Assembly (NCBI GenBank): GCA_024760905.1
Contig: CM045737.1
Coordinates: 19,474,348-19,538,347, forward strand
Source: Plotosus lineatus
Taxonomy: Eukaryota > Chordata > Actinopteri > Siluriformes > Plotosidae
Direction: 5' to 3'
DNA: 64,000 nt
Positions 22,793 to 34,199 of the stretch are shown in pieces. The position numbers were made by a program, and so were the translations under genes. The notes under the pieces are model-generated. The model was not told where the DNA came from. It ran no database searches and worked only from the letters and a program-made list of their open reading frames with translations. Position 1 is the first letter of the stretch. Every line of letters begins with the position of its first letter.

Positions 22793-24076
22793 ACTTTATA
22801 ATTGATTATTATTGTGCTGCCTACCTGTTTCAATTATACTTTATTTCAGTGCTTTCTCTGTATAGTTAAGTAAATCTAGGTGTTTGCATGGGTGAAATAT
22901 ATTAGTGTTGATCTACATTACATTTTTGCATTGGTGATCAGATTACCAGGTTACTGTACAGATGTATTACATGATCAGAGTATTCTATTTATTTTCCCAC
23001 TGCGGCTGTTAGCTTGACTGATACAGTGAGTATGTTTGTCTGCAGCAAAGATACTTCAACATGCACCTGGCATAAAAGTTTATGTTGTTTTAACATTTAT
23101 AACTAGGAGAGCATGCCACCACCCCATGCTTAAACATTGATATGCAATGCATCATCCAGCCTTAGACTTTTGGATGTGAAACTACAGTTATATTAATATT
23201 AATATAAATGTATGGGGGAAATCAGTACCTAGCAAGCTTGTAATCTGTTGACACAAAAGAGTAAAAATGTCCTTTGGCCCATATTTTAATGTGCTAATTT
23301 GTATGGAAATATGTCCTTGCACATATTCATCCAATATCATAATTAATATTTGCATTGCGATAATTTAATTATTTTCTCAGTAGCTTTTAGAGAGTGAAAG
23401 GTGACCTTTTGGCAGTTTTAGACTGGTGGTGGCAGGAGAGACGCATTAGTTCTTCCTGTAGAAGAGATCGTTATTAATAAGGAATGTATAATGCTGGCTA
23501 TGATTCTTATTATAAATATGAAAATGCTTAATTTGTGTCAGTGGGAGTTTTCCTGAGAGCTGAACTACACCAAATGTTGACATTTTATTAAAAGGTGGCA
23601 GTAATACATATTTCATTCATGCATTTTACTTGCATTATTTCTTTATTTGTGTCTTATTATTAAAGACTGTGCATCAAGGATCTGCAGCGAGTATGAAGTC
23701 TAATAGTACATTTAATAAGTGTGTAGAATGGGTTCTTTCTCTTTGGGAGCCTGCCTGGAACCACAGCTGCATGTAACAACAGGAAGTCGCTGTCAGTGTG
23801 TGTATGGGTCTTCTCTTGTATTCGACGTAATAGTGTACGACTTGCCTATGTTCTTATGGTGTTGAGTCATCATTTAGGCAGTGCCGCCATGCACTTTCGC
23901 GTCACACCGCCCTCTCTATGCTGCCATGATGATTAGTCTCACTGTAACTCATACACTTACCCACTAGGACCTAGTTTTAATCCATTAGATGAAAATTGAG
24001 TTTAGAAATATGGATATCAATCTGTCAGTCAGCAGTTGAAGTTCAGTGAAATACAAATATATTGCATACTTTGTGG
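22793..24076. other. Intron sequence without recognised features
   Basis: AT-rich; no repeat family or coding frame recognised. Confidence 0.45.
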
Positions 24077-24331
24077 GAAGCATTGGTCGCATGGTGATTA
24101 ACACGCTTGCCGCATATCAATTGTGTAGTTTTCATGTCCTTCCAGTGAATGCATGGGATTCCTCTGGGCATTCTGCTTTCCTCCCAAATCCAAACACATA
24201 CACATTAGTCTAATTTACTGTTCCAAATCGCCCCTAGTGTGACTCGTTGGATATGTTGGCTCTGCGAAGGTCTGGCCGGCTGTTTGGGGTGTAGTCCCCT
24301 CGCCTAGTGTTGGCTGAGATAGGGTCTAGCC

Positions 24332-25303
24332 CAGAGGTTGGCAACCTTTGCCATTCAAAGAGCCATTTGGACCTGTTTTCCACAGTAAAGAAAACAATGG
24401 GAACCACAAATACTTTTTTAACATTTAAAATCAAATAACACTGCATATGTTTTGTCCCCTTTTCCTTTATACTGTATTAATATAAAAAACAATGTGTTGC
24501 ACTGATTTGAACGACTGAAGAGACAATTCAATTGCAAGCAAAATTGTTAAAAAAATAAAAAAAAAAGACTTTGAAGAAAAAATTACTTTCAAATGAAAAT
24601 TCAGGGAAGTGGTGATCTAGTGGTATAAGGCGCCGGATCGCTGATCCAAAGGTTGGGGGTTCGAGTCCCACTCTCCACAAGGTTGTCACTGTCCTCCCAG
24701 TGCAGCTAACTGGGTTATCAAAGGCCGGCCATGTCTCTCACTGTCTATGGTGTGAGGCATGTAAAAGAACCATTACTGACTTTCGACAAGAGTAGGCTGC
24801 AAAGCCGTCAGCATGTTTCCGCCCTGGGATGGCCTGGCGAGCTGTCCAAGGTGTACTCTGCCCTCGCCCTGAGTTGGCTGGGATGGGCATAAACCAAATC
24901 TCATTCACCATCTCTTACTTCAGCTGTGTTTTCCATTCCTGGATTACAAACCCCAGCGGCAGAAAAATCTCTCTCACTCACTACACTGCTGCTGGGATGG
25001 CGAGAACACTCCTTGCCATGAGTACAAGGGTTTGGAAATACCGTGGCATGCTCCCTCCTCCAACACAGCGGATCAAAAAGACTGAGACTCTTAATGCAGC
25101 TGATTAATATAACAATACCCATGTTCACAAGAACACACACACACACAAAATCACCATGCTCACAGTGGGGTTTGTATATGAAGTGCGTATGCACCCGTCG
25201 GCCATTGTAAAGTACACATTAATTATTTTTGAAAGCCACGGAGCTGCATCAGAGAGGTGAAAGAGCCGCATGTGGCTCTGGAGCCGCTGGTTGCCGACCC
25301 CTG
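24332..25303 (+). mobile_element. Non-autonomous hAT element with 8-base target duplication
   Basis: The left end reads CAGAGGTTGGCAACC and the right end CGGCTGGTTGCCGACCCCTG-like (GCTGGTTGCCGACCCCTG), imperfect inverted repeats of the CAGGGGTCGGCAACC hAT class. It is flanked by GTCTAGCC (24324-24331) and GTCTAGCT (25304-25311), an 8-base duplication with one change. Inside are CAAAGAGCCATTTGG and AAAGAGCCGCATGTGGCTCT typical of such elements, and an inserted SINE (24603-24895). No transposase frame is present. Confidence 0.85.
24603..24895 (+). mobile_element. tRNA-headed SINE with V-type tail, inside the hAT element
   Basis: The head reads GTGATCTAGTGGTATAAGGC and GGTTCGAGTCCC. The body reads AACTGGGTTATCAAAGGCCG and GCAAAGCCGTCAGCATGTTT. 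It then switches directly to CCCTGGGATGGCCTGGCGAG and the V-type tail, truncated at GGCTGGGATGGGCA. Confidence 0.82.
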
Positions 25304-25364
25304 GTCTAGCTTCTTCGTGACCTTGGTAAGTGGTTTGGCAAATGATTAAAGATAATGAATGTAT

Positions 25365-25664
25365 GTATTGTGCTCCGGTTTCCCCCCGCAATCCAAAGAC
25401 GTGCACTGTAGGTTAATTGGCCGTTCTAAATTGACCGTAGTTTCTCTCCTGCAGCGGCACTGGAACCCAGTCGTATCGGCATTTGCCCTTCCATTGGATC
25501 CTTCCGGTGGTGCCGAGACGGGGGGGGACTTGCTGCTTGGGTAACAGCCTGTCCCTCATTACTCCCTACCCAGGCTCTGCGCACTGGGGAGTATCACCAG
25601 TGATACCAGCCAGAGCGCAGCCATAGTCCTTCGGGACTGACGGAGGCCTACAAAAAAAAAAAAA
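25365..25664 (+). mobile_element. SINE with V-type body and a tail shared with the 8.4-12.3 kb LINE
   Basis: Flanked by AATGAATGTAT at 25354-25364 and 25665-25675 (11-base duplication). The 5' part is the V-type body (CTCCGGTTTCC, CAATCCAAAGACGTGCACTG). The middle is unique (from about 25437). The end reads ATAGTCCTTCGGGACTGACG then GAGGCCTAC followed by poly-A. That end matches the 3' terminus of the LINE at 8442-12315 (ATAGTCGGCAACGACTGACG then GAGGCCTAC). Confidence 0.65.
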
Positions 25665-25675
25665 AATGAATGTAT

Positions 25676-26089
25676 ATAATGCCATGCTAATAATTTATTT
25701 AAAGGTACAGTCAGCTGTAGTTATCAGTTTTGAAGCTTAAAAACCCAATCAAATTTAGCTATTACCTTTAAGAAAATCCCAAATCCAAAAACATTCTAAC
25801 CTAGGCAACACTAGATAAATTGTTATGCAACAGAAAAAGATTTATGAATGGACTGCCAACACACTTGGCTTGCTTTGTTGGCTACATGTTGATGGCCTTT
25901 GTTGTTTATGTTTATATGACATGAAAATATGTGAAAACCATGTCACAGAGGCAGACTTCATTCTATGTGTGTTAATGTCTGTAACAGCTTTACCCTGGAA
26001 ACATTTTCCGCATACTCACAGTGAAAATATATCATGAATACATACACTTTTATTATGCTGGCTGCCAAATATAAACCCTGAATACACAT
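25676..26089. other. Intron sequence without recognised features
   Basis: No repeat family or coding frame recognised. Confidence 0.45.
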
Positions 26090-26880
26090 TAAAGGATTTA
26101 CATTTACAGCATTTAGCAGATGCTCTTATCCATAGCAACTTACAGAAGTGCTTTAAAGTCTCTAGTGTTGTGTGGGTTTTCTTTTTTTTTGTGGTATGCG
26201 TGTTTATATACAGCATAGTGCTTAATCTAAGTACTGCTGAAAAAGGTAAGTTTTCAGCCGTCGCTTGAAAATACCCAGTGACTCAGTTGTCCAGATGTCC
26301 AGAGGAAGTTCATTCCACCACCTTGGAGGCAGAACAGAGAAGAGTTTAGATGCATTTTCCCCTTGTCCCTTGCTAAAGGGAGGGATCAGTCTCGCAGTGC
26401 TAGAGTATCTGAGAGAACATGGTGCAGTGCGAGGTGTGATAACAGCTTTGAGGTAGAATGGTGCAGCTCCATTTTTGGCAAATATTAGTGTTTTATATCC
26501 AATGTGCGCAGCTACAGGAAGCCAGTGGATAGATTGTAGCAGTGTTGTGATATTGGGAAATTTGGGAAGAAAACAAGCTGTGCCGTTGCATTCTAGATTT
26601 TTTGCAGAGGTTGATTAGCACTCAAAGGTAGACCTGCCAGGACTGAGTTGCAGTAATGTAGTCTTGAGATGACAAGAGATTGAACAAGTATCTGAGTGGC
26701 CTTACTGGAAAGAAATGGACAAATCCTTCAGATGTTAAATAGGATAAATCGACATGATTGAGAAAGATTAGTGATATTGGAAGAGAAGGACAGGCACTTA
26801 TGTATGGTTACTCCAAGGCTTCGTGCAGTACCACACAGAGATCACGGCATTGTCGAAGGAGATTGTTGTCTTACATCTTT
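26090..26880 (+). repeat. Long interspersed repeat beginning ATTTACAGCATTTAGCAGAT
   Basis: Begins GGATTTACATTTACAGCATT then TAGCAGATGCTCTTATCC. It continues with ACTTACAGAAGTGCTTTAAA, AAGTTTTCAGCCGTCGCTTG, AGGAAGTTCATTCCACCACC and later ATGGTTACTCCAAGGCTTCG. This order is familiar from a widespread teleost repeat, but I could not place it in a superfamily. Its ends are approximate. Confidence 0.55.
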
Positions 26881-28058
26881 ATCCACTTGACTTTTTGCCA
26901 ACTATAGACTTCGGTCCAATGATATTCTTTGCTCAATGACTTTCTCATTGTAATTCTATCATGCACACAATTGTTCTTCAGTGTTTTACTGATGTGTGAT
27001 TTATTAACATTAACATTAGCCAATATAAGAGAGGCCCTTAGTTGCTTAAAATTTACCTGGGTTTCTTTGGGACCTCACAGTCTATTACGTGTCTTGCTCT
27101 TGTTGGTTGATCATTGCTGATGAGAGAGTGTTGTGTAATCTTTTCCAGCCCAATTTGCCTCAGCAACTCTTTTTCTCCAAAATTTCCTTTGTTGGTATTA
27201 TAATTCACTTTGTAAACATGTGTGGTGAAAATGAGACTTATGACAGATCTCTGTTCTGTAAATTAAACGTGGCAAACACTCAACAGCATGTCATTGCACT
27301 GACTGGAAACACCTGACTCCTTTCAACCTAACCGCTAAACCTTGAGGTTCACTGACTTTTGCTTATCACAGATATGTAAGATTGCATAGTTTTCCTCAAG
27401 AATAAATTACTGAGTATGATATTTCCTTCTGAATTGGGCAATTTTTATTTATTTTAAGAACTATTTATCAAGACTATAAATACAGGAAATTCTAAATATT
27501 TCACAAACTGTAATGCACCACCTTAACATAAATAAGAATTAATAATCTAAAAACACAGCACAGTGGAGTGATGTTACTCTTTTTTTCTTAGGACGCTAAA
27601 GCCTTTAGTTATTTTACAAGAGACACAAGCAGCCTGTTAAATTTTACCTAGCGAGTAGAGCAGACTTTTACTGCCCCTAATAAAACTATAAAACACTGTT
27701 TGCATATTTTCACTCTTTAAAAAATTGGGGAGAGGTACAGTTTTATTTTTCCACTTTTAATTTTGTGCTTATTAATGTAGTAAATGTGGTTTATATAATC
27801 ATGTAATTAGTAATTGAGGTTTATGTATGTTTTGTCTAACTCATACATGCATGTTCTTATCCTCAGCTCCATTTCTGCCTTCAACTCTTAAGTATGTCAG
27901 AGATGTAGGTCACTTGTCTTTTTTCTGTCTTCAGCCATTTCAATTTTGGTAAAATGATAAAGTATCAAATTTAAAAGCCGCTCAAGTGCTTTGAGGCTAG
28001 GCAGAGGCACAGGAGTCTGCCATACTTAAAATACCGGCTCCCTTGTGTCACTGTTCCT

Positions 28059-28059
<1 letters not shown>
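26881..28059. other. Intron sequence without recognised features
   Basis: AT-rich; nothing recognised. Confidence 0.45.

Positions 28060-28109
<50 letters not shown>
28060..28109 (+). repeat. (GA)n microsatellite
   Basis: About 49 bases of uninterrupted GA. Confidence 0.95.
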
Positions 28110-28112
<3 letters not shown>

Positions 28113-28311
28113 AATAGGTTGTTGATAGATAAGGAAACTGTTGAAGATACAATTTGCAAGCATTATGTTTACTTTTGAAAAAGATTGATGGTATCATGCT
28201 GTGTAATTTTCTATTCAAATGTAGTACTGTATCCCATTTCTTGGGATCATTACTTCTTGGTCATACAAGTCTCCTGAAATGACAATTAATGAAAGTCATT
28301 GGTGTCTGTCG

Positions 28312-30186
28312 GGGCGGTAACCCCGAACCTGGTGGTAGACACCTACAGTGAAGGGGGACTTTTAGCTGAAAAAGCCATATGGGGTCTTATTGGCCTGTAG
28401 AACTCCTGGAGCAGCAGATGGGTACCAGTAGGCCAAAAGTGCTGTTGCTGATGCAAAATTTCGGGCGTGAGAGTTCAGTGAGGGCCTGAAAAGTGACTAT
28501 TGTTTGGCCTCAGAAAGGTTCCAGACCACCATCTGACACCTCAGGAGGGGGAAGCAGTTCTTCACAAATATTGTTTACAATGGAAGTGGGGAGCTGCTCA
28601 CCTGGACTGGAGATGGTGTTGGGAGGTGTAAGGAATACTTTGACCTCCTCAATCCCTCCAACATGCCATCTATGGAGGAGGAAGACCCTGGAGGGGTTGG
28701 GTGGGGGTCCACCTATCACTGGAGCTCAGGTCACTGAGGAAATCAAAAAGCTCCTCAGTGGTCGGGCTCAGGGGTTGGATGTGATTCCCCATGAATTTTT
28801 CAGGGCTCTGGATGTTATAGGACTCTCTTGGTTGACTCGTCTCTGCAACATCTCGTGGTATGGCTATCTCTGGATTGGCAAAGCAGAGTGGTAGTCCCCC
28901 TTTTTAAACAGGGGGACCAGAGGGTGTCTTCCAATTATCATGGAATCACACTCCTCAGCCTACCTGAGAAAGTCTATGCAAAGGTGGTGGAGAGCAGGGT
29001 CCAACTGATAGTTGAATCTCAGATTTAGGAATTGCAATGTGATTTTTGTCCTGGTTGTGACACTCTCAACCAGCTCTATACGCTCTACAGGATCCTGGAG
29101 GGGTCATGGGAGTTTTTCCAATCTGTCCACATGTTTGTGGACTTAGAGAAGGCGTTTGACCTTGTCCCTCAGGCTATCTTGTGGAGTGTGCTCCCAGAGT
29201 ACGGCATTCCAAACCTGTTGCTACGGGCCATTTGGTTGCTGTATTACCGGAGCCAGAGTTTCATCCGCATTTTTAACAACAGGTCGAATTCATTTCCAGC
29301 GAGAGTTGGAATCCGAAAGGCTTTCCTTTGTCACTGATTCTGTTCATAATTTTTATGGACAAAATTTATAGGCGCAGCCGAGGGGTTCTGGTTTGGTGCC
29401 CATCAGATATCATGTCTGTCTTTTGCGGACAACGTTGTCCTTTTGGCTTCGTCAATCCAGGACCTCCAGTTCTCATTGGAGCAATTCACAGTTGAATGCA
29501 AAGCATTGGGGATGAGAATCAGCACAACCAAGTCAGTCCTCAGCCGGAAAAGGATGCAATGTACCCTCCAGGTCTGGAATGAGGTTCTGCAGCACGTGGA
29601 GGAGTCCAAGTATCGAGGGGTCTTGTTTAGGAGTGAGGGAAGGATGGAGCGGCAACAAACGGATCGCTTTCTAGCCTCTACTGTAAAACAGAGCCTGCAC
29701 TGGTCCATCGTGGTGATGAGGGAGTTGAGCCACAAGGCAAAACTCTCAATTTACCAGTCGACCTACTTTCCAACTCTTACCTATGGTCACGAGCTTTGGC
29801 TAGTGACCGCAAGAAGAAGATTGTGGATACAAGCGGCTAAAATGAGCTTCCTTTCATGGGTGTTGGGGCTCTCCCTTAGGGTGAAAAGCTCAGCCGGGGT
29901 TGGGGGGTTACGACACAACTGATGCTCCTCTGTATTGAGAGGAGCCAGTTGACGTGGCTCTGGTATCTAGTTAGGATGTCTCCCGAACGCCTCCTTGGTG
30001 TCGTGTTTTGGGCATGTCCATCTGGAAAGAGACCCCGGAGTCAAGCTAGAACATGCTGGAGGGATTAGGTCTCTCGGCTGGTATGGGAACGCCTCGGTGT
30101 CCCCCTGGAAGAGCTGGAGTAAGTGGCTGGGGAGAGGGATGTCTGGACCTCATTGCTTAGGCTGCTGCCCCCACAAACTGACAGAT
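28312..30186 (+). mobile_element. Rex1/Babar-type LINE, 5'-truncated and inactivated
   Basis: Starts within the coding region upstream of the reverse transcriptase (GTAACCCCGAACCTGGTGGT). It continues through the catalytic domain to the terminal CTGGAAGAGCTGGAGTAAGT ... CTGCTGCCCCCAC end typical of Rex1. No flanking duplication was identified. A short internally deleted relative lies at 50840-51055. Confidence 0.88.
28730..30170 (+). pseudogene. Rex1/Babar reverse transcriptase pseudogene
   Basis: Readable in pieces: VVVPLFKQGDQRVSSNYHGI (motif 1 region), LLSLPEKVYAKVVESRVQ, CDFCPGCDTLNQLYTLYRIL, FVDLEKAFDLVPQ (motif A, intact Asp), then a frameshifted motif B region (FPARVGI.KAF). The catalytic FADD box reads FADN (about 29417-29440). 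After it come ALGMRISTTKSVLS, EESKYRGVLF, LSHKAKLSIYQSTYFPTLTY and AAKMSFLSWVLGLSLR. Stops near 29026 and 29335, several frame changes and the FADD to FADN change all indicate an inactive copy. Confidence 0.87.
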
Positions 30187-30295
30187 TAATCTGAGGAAGA
30201 TGAAGACCAAGATGAAAGATCAGCTGCAATTGACAAAAAATGGGTATATAAAATTGCCTCAAGGAGTGGACACACTTACTATCATTGACCTGCAC

Positions 30296-30420
30296 TTCAT
30301 TCATTTATTCATTTACTGAATCGCTTAATCCTAATTAGGGTCGCGGGGAGGTTGGCACCCATCTCAGCTGACTCTGGGCCAGGGTAGAGTACACTCTGGA
30401 CAGCTTTACAGGCCATCACA
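30296..30420 (-). repeat. V-type SINE tail, minus strand
   Basis: Reads TTCATTTACTGAATCGCTTA, ATCCTAATTAGGGTCGCGGG, CAGCTGACTCTGGGCCAGGG and GGACAGCTTTACAGGCCATC, the reversed SINE family 1 tail. Confidence 0.75.
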
Positions 30421-31905
30421 GTTGACCTGCACTTGTGTCTATATTATTGAATTTCTGAAGATATACTGAGTGATAAACTCTCTTTAACCTTCTACACTGC
30501 TGTCTTCTGTCTCAAGAGTTTTATTCTGGTGTGTCAGGAAATTTGGTTTGATAAAACTATAATCCTTAGGGGATTTACCTAGCTTTTTTAATCTATGATG
30601 CTCATAGAGTGAGGCTTCTATCTTCAGTGATTTCATGCACACCACTTTGATTTGATTTCCATTCTAGCAGTAGACTGACCAGCTTGTGAAATTGCTTTCT
30701 AGTTACTTGCTATTGTCCCAGTTTCACTGGATATGAATATAATTAAAAGAGAAATCTGGACAATTTCTTTGATGAAAAACGCTGCATGTCTCTTTCCACT
30801 AAAACACCGTTGGAGTTTTATTACCGTTTGTTCATTAACTGTTCTTTTGTAGTCTTTAAATGTGTGATGTCTACAACCTTTGTTTTCTCTGTTCTTTTTC
30901 ACAACCACTGATGTATTTTGTAAAATGTTTTTGGAAAGATCTGTTGGGGTCGTTTAATAATTCAGTCCTCCTCAGCCTATTCTCTCATTCGTTTCTGTGG
31001 GAGATCCTCATGCTTCTGGTACCATTTACTATTGTTTCATTTAAACAGTATGGCCCTTTTTGGCTTAAATGAAAGATGTCTATTAAATGTTAAAATCTTT
31101 TGCACACATTATCACAAGTGTGTGACATGATGTATTATTTTTGTGGATGAGAAGCGTGAAACATGTTATATAGATCACTCAGAGAGGCCCTGACTTAAGG
31201 GAAAAGATGACTAATCTCTGTTGGCGAGGGAATAAAAAAGGGATGAATCTCAAGTCTAAACTGGAAGATTGGTCTACAAAATGAAGTACCTGTCCCTAAG
31301 GAAGAGCCAGGCAGAGCAAATGATTGACAAGAACACGCGTTCCCTGAGACTGAAGACCATTTCTAGAAACATCTTGCGTCTTGGGAATTTCTGGCATGGA
31401 TGAATATTCTCAAGGCTTTTGATTTGTGCTGAGCTGATTGTTAGTTGAAAAAAGGGACCGGGTCATCAGTATACATCTATCATTTAGAGAGGTATGCCAT
31501 GAAACCAGCTCTATGTGCTTTTTGACTGATGGTGTTGTGCTTCATCAGTATAGTAGCATCAGTCGTCTGCATCACAAGGCTGCTATCCAGTGCCGTGGTC
31601 TGATTATCTTATCGTCCATGATGTGGTATTGCGTGGGCAGACCAACACTGTATTAGGATTAATGTTCTCTTCCCATCTAATGATTTTGCCTGATGTGGGA
31701 AGCTGCAGACCTATGCAGACATTTTTACCAAACTCTTATCTGTCTCAGCAAATTCACAAATGATAACTACAGAGAGCAAAAGCTTGAAGTCTTCTGTTGA
31801 ATTATCACCATGACGTGAGCGATTTTTGTATAATCGCTGCATTAGAGAGCATAATAGAAACTAGAAGCTATAAGAATTTATTATTTTTTTAACTGGAAGG
31901 TATTA
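30421..31905. other. Intron sequence without recognised features
   Basis: About 1.5 kb, AT-rich, no recognised coding frame or repeat. Confidence 0.45.
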
Positions 31906-32195
31906 CAGTGGTACCTCACCTTACGAAATTAATCCGTTCCAGAGATTTTTTCTTAACCTTGATTTTTCGTAAATTGAACCGCATTTTACATGTAAAATGT
32001 GTGATTCATTCCAAGGCCCCCAATACTACCCCCTAAACCCTTTAAAAATTATAAAAGCACCCTTTTTAAGACCTCCTGCTTCAATAATCGTACCGATGGC
32101 AGACGGGTTTGGCCATATTCCTTTGTGAGATCAGTCAACCGCATGCCACGAGCCCGCTTCTTCTTATCACTTGTAATATCACCGTAAATCACACA

Positions 32196-32254
<59 letters not shown>

Positions 32255-32686
32255 ACGCGTGTTGACCATGTCTTCTTAGCAGAGTTATAATCTTACAAAT
32301 GTTTATGGAAGGTTAAAAGCCTGAGTCAAAAAATAAAGTTACAATGACTCAAAAAACTCATGACACAACAGTAACTCTGTCCTTTACACGAAAAGCATTA
32401 TGGGAGAAGTAGCTCCATAATAGCCAATGGGAGGGAGCTGCGTCATCCCTCCTAGCCAATGGGAGGCCAGCGGGGCGGGCTGTTGGAAGAGCAGCTCGTG
32501 CATTGTTTGAATGTTTGAATGGCACGTTTTAATATTTGAACAGCGCGTTTGAATGTTTGAGTGGTGCATTTGGCGCGTTTCGTAAGGAGAACTTGTTTCG
32601 TATACAGACACAAAAAAATTTCGGAAAATGTTTTTCGTAAGCTGGATTTTCATTTGCTGGGCTCATCGTAATGTGAGGTACCACTG
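31906..32686 (-). mobile_element. Tigger/pogo-like non-autonomous element, copy B (both ends present)
   Basis: The left terminus reads CAGTGGTACCTCACCTTACG and the right terminus CGTAATGTGAGGTACCACTG. These are inverted repeats, each bordered by TA (31904-31905 and 32687-32688). Relative to copy A it is reversed. It has the GCATTTTACATGTAAAATG subterminal palindrome, a KKKR-encoding segment, a GT array at 32199-32252, the GACCATGTCTTCTTAGCAGA block, and one unit of the CCAAT/GC minisatellite. The 781-base length, TA target and CAGT termini support the Tigger/pogo assignment. Confidence 0.85.
32199..32252 (+). repeat. (GT)n microsatellite inside Tigger-like copy B
   Basis: Same internal position as the CA array of copy A, read on the opposite strand. 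Confidence 0.95.
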
Positions 32687-32721
32687 TATTTGCTCTGATT
32701 TCCCAACAGTGTACACATACA

Positions 32722-32842
32722 CTCATTCATTTTTTGAACCGGTTAATCCTAATTAGGGTCACGGAGAGGCTGGTGCCTATCTCAGCTGACTCTGGGCAAG
32801 GGCGAGGTACATCCTGGACAGTTCACCAGGCAATCCCAGAGT
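32722..32842 (-). repeat. V-type SINE tail, minus strand
   Basis: Reads TCATTCATTTTTTGAACCGG, TAATCCTAATTAGGGTCACG, AGCTGACTCTGGGCAAGGGC and GTTCACCAGGCAATCCCAGA. Confidence 0.75.
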
Positions 32843-32935
32843 TAATAAAATGGTTTAATATGTTAATAAAATGTTTAAATGGTTTAATAGATAATTTTCT
32901 TTTACTTTTAACACATATTTCATACAAAATTGGTG

Positions 32936-33089
32936 TACTTTTATCATTTTTAAAGAGTTTATGGGGTAGTCTTGGGAGCCTTGGAATGAATCAGGCGTTT
33001 TACATGTAAAATGCCCTCTACTTACGAAACTTCCGCATTACGAAAAAGGCTCTGGAACAGATTAATTTCGTAAGTGGGGGGGCCGACTG
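32936..33089 (+). mobile_element. Right end of a Tigger-like element, copy E
   Basis: Reads TTTTAAAGAGTTTATGGGGT, TTTTACATGTAAAATGC, AAAAAGGCTCTGGAACAGAT and TAATTTCGTAAGTGG, ending CCGACTG then TA. Only the last 150 bases of the family are present. Confidence 0.75.
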
Positions 33090-33294
33090 TATCTAGGTTT
33101 TCCCTCATGATTTTGGAAATAAGAAGTATGATCTCACACCCCCACCACCACCACCCAAATCATGTCATGGGAGAGGCCCTGTGTACACGATACCCAGTTT
33201 GACAAGGTTTATTTTGGATCTGCAAAGGGTGAGGATCAGGGCCATACACTATGTCATACATTTGAGGACTAATTTAGATTTTAAAACATGGACA

Positions 33295-33984
<690 letters not shown>

Positions 33985-34192
33985 CACGTCCACCTGAGGC
34001 ATGCAGTTAAGGAAAGTTAGCATGTTCACCTCACTCTGGGTTACATGGGAACCCACCTGGGTTCGATTCCCGGGATCAAGCATTTGCATGTTCTCCTCGG
34101 GGTACTCCGGTTTCCTGCAACAGTCCAAACACATGCACAGTAGGGTAATTGGCTGTTCCAATTAACCCCTAGGTGTGAGAGTGAGTGTGAAT
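33985..34192 (+). mobile_element. SINE family 1 head and body
   Basis: Contains GGTTCGATTCCCGGGATCAA, GCATTTGCATGTTCTCCTCG, GGTACTCCGGTTTCCTGCAA, CAGTCCAAACACATGCACAG and TGTGAGAGTGAGTGTGAATG. The A-box region is degraded and the tail is missing. Confidence 0.7.
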
Positions 34193-34199
34193 GGTTTCA

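Larger units (their letters stand above)
24077..25360 (+). mobile_element. SINE family 1 copy split by a hAT insertion
   Basis: The left half (24077-24331) contains the head (GGTCGCATGGTGATTAACAC) and body. It stops at GGCTGAGATAGGGTCTAGCC. The right half resumes at 25304 with GTCTAGCTTCTTCGTGACC and the tail ending GATAATGAATG. The interruption is the hAT element at 24332-25303 with its 8-base duplication. Confidence 0.75.

Noticed and set aside
22657..22869. Short ORF (also 13683-13880)
   Set aside because: These are two copies of SINE family 2 read through in the same frame; similarity between them comes from the repeat, not from a protein.
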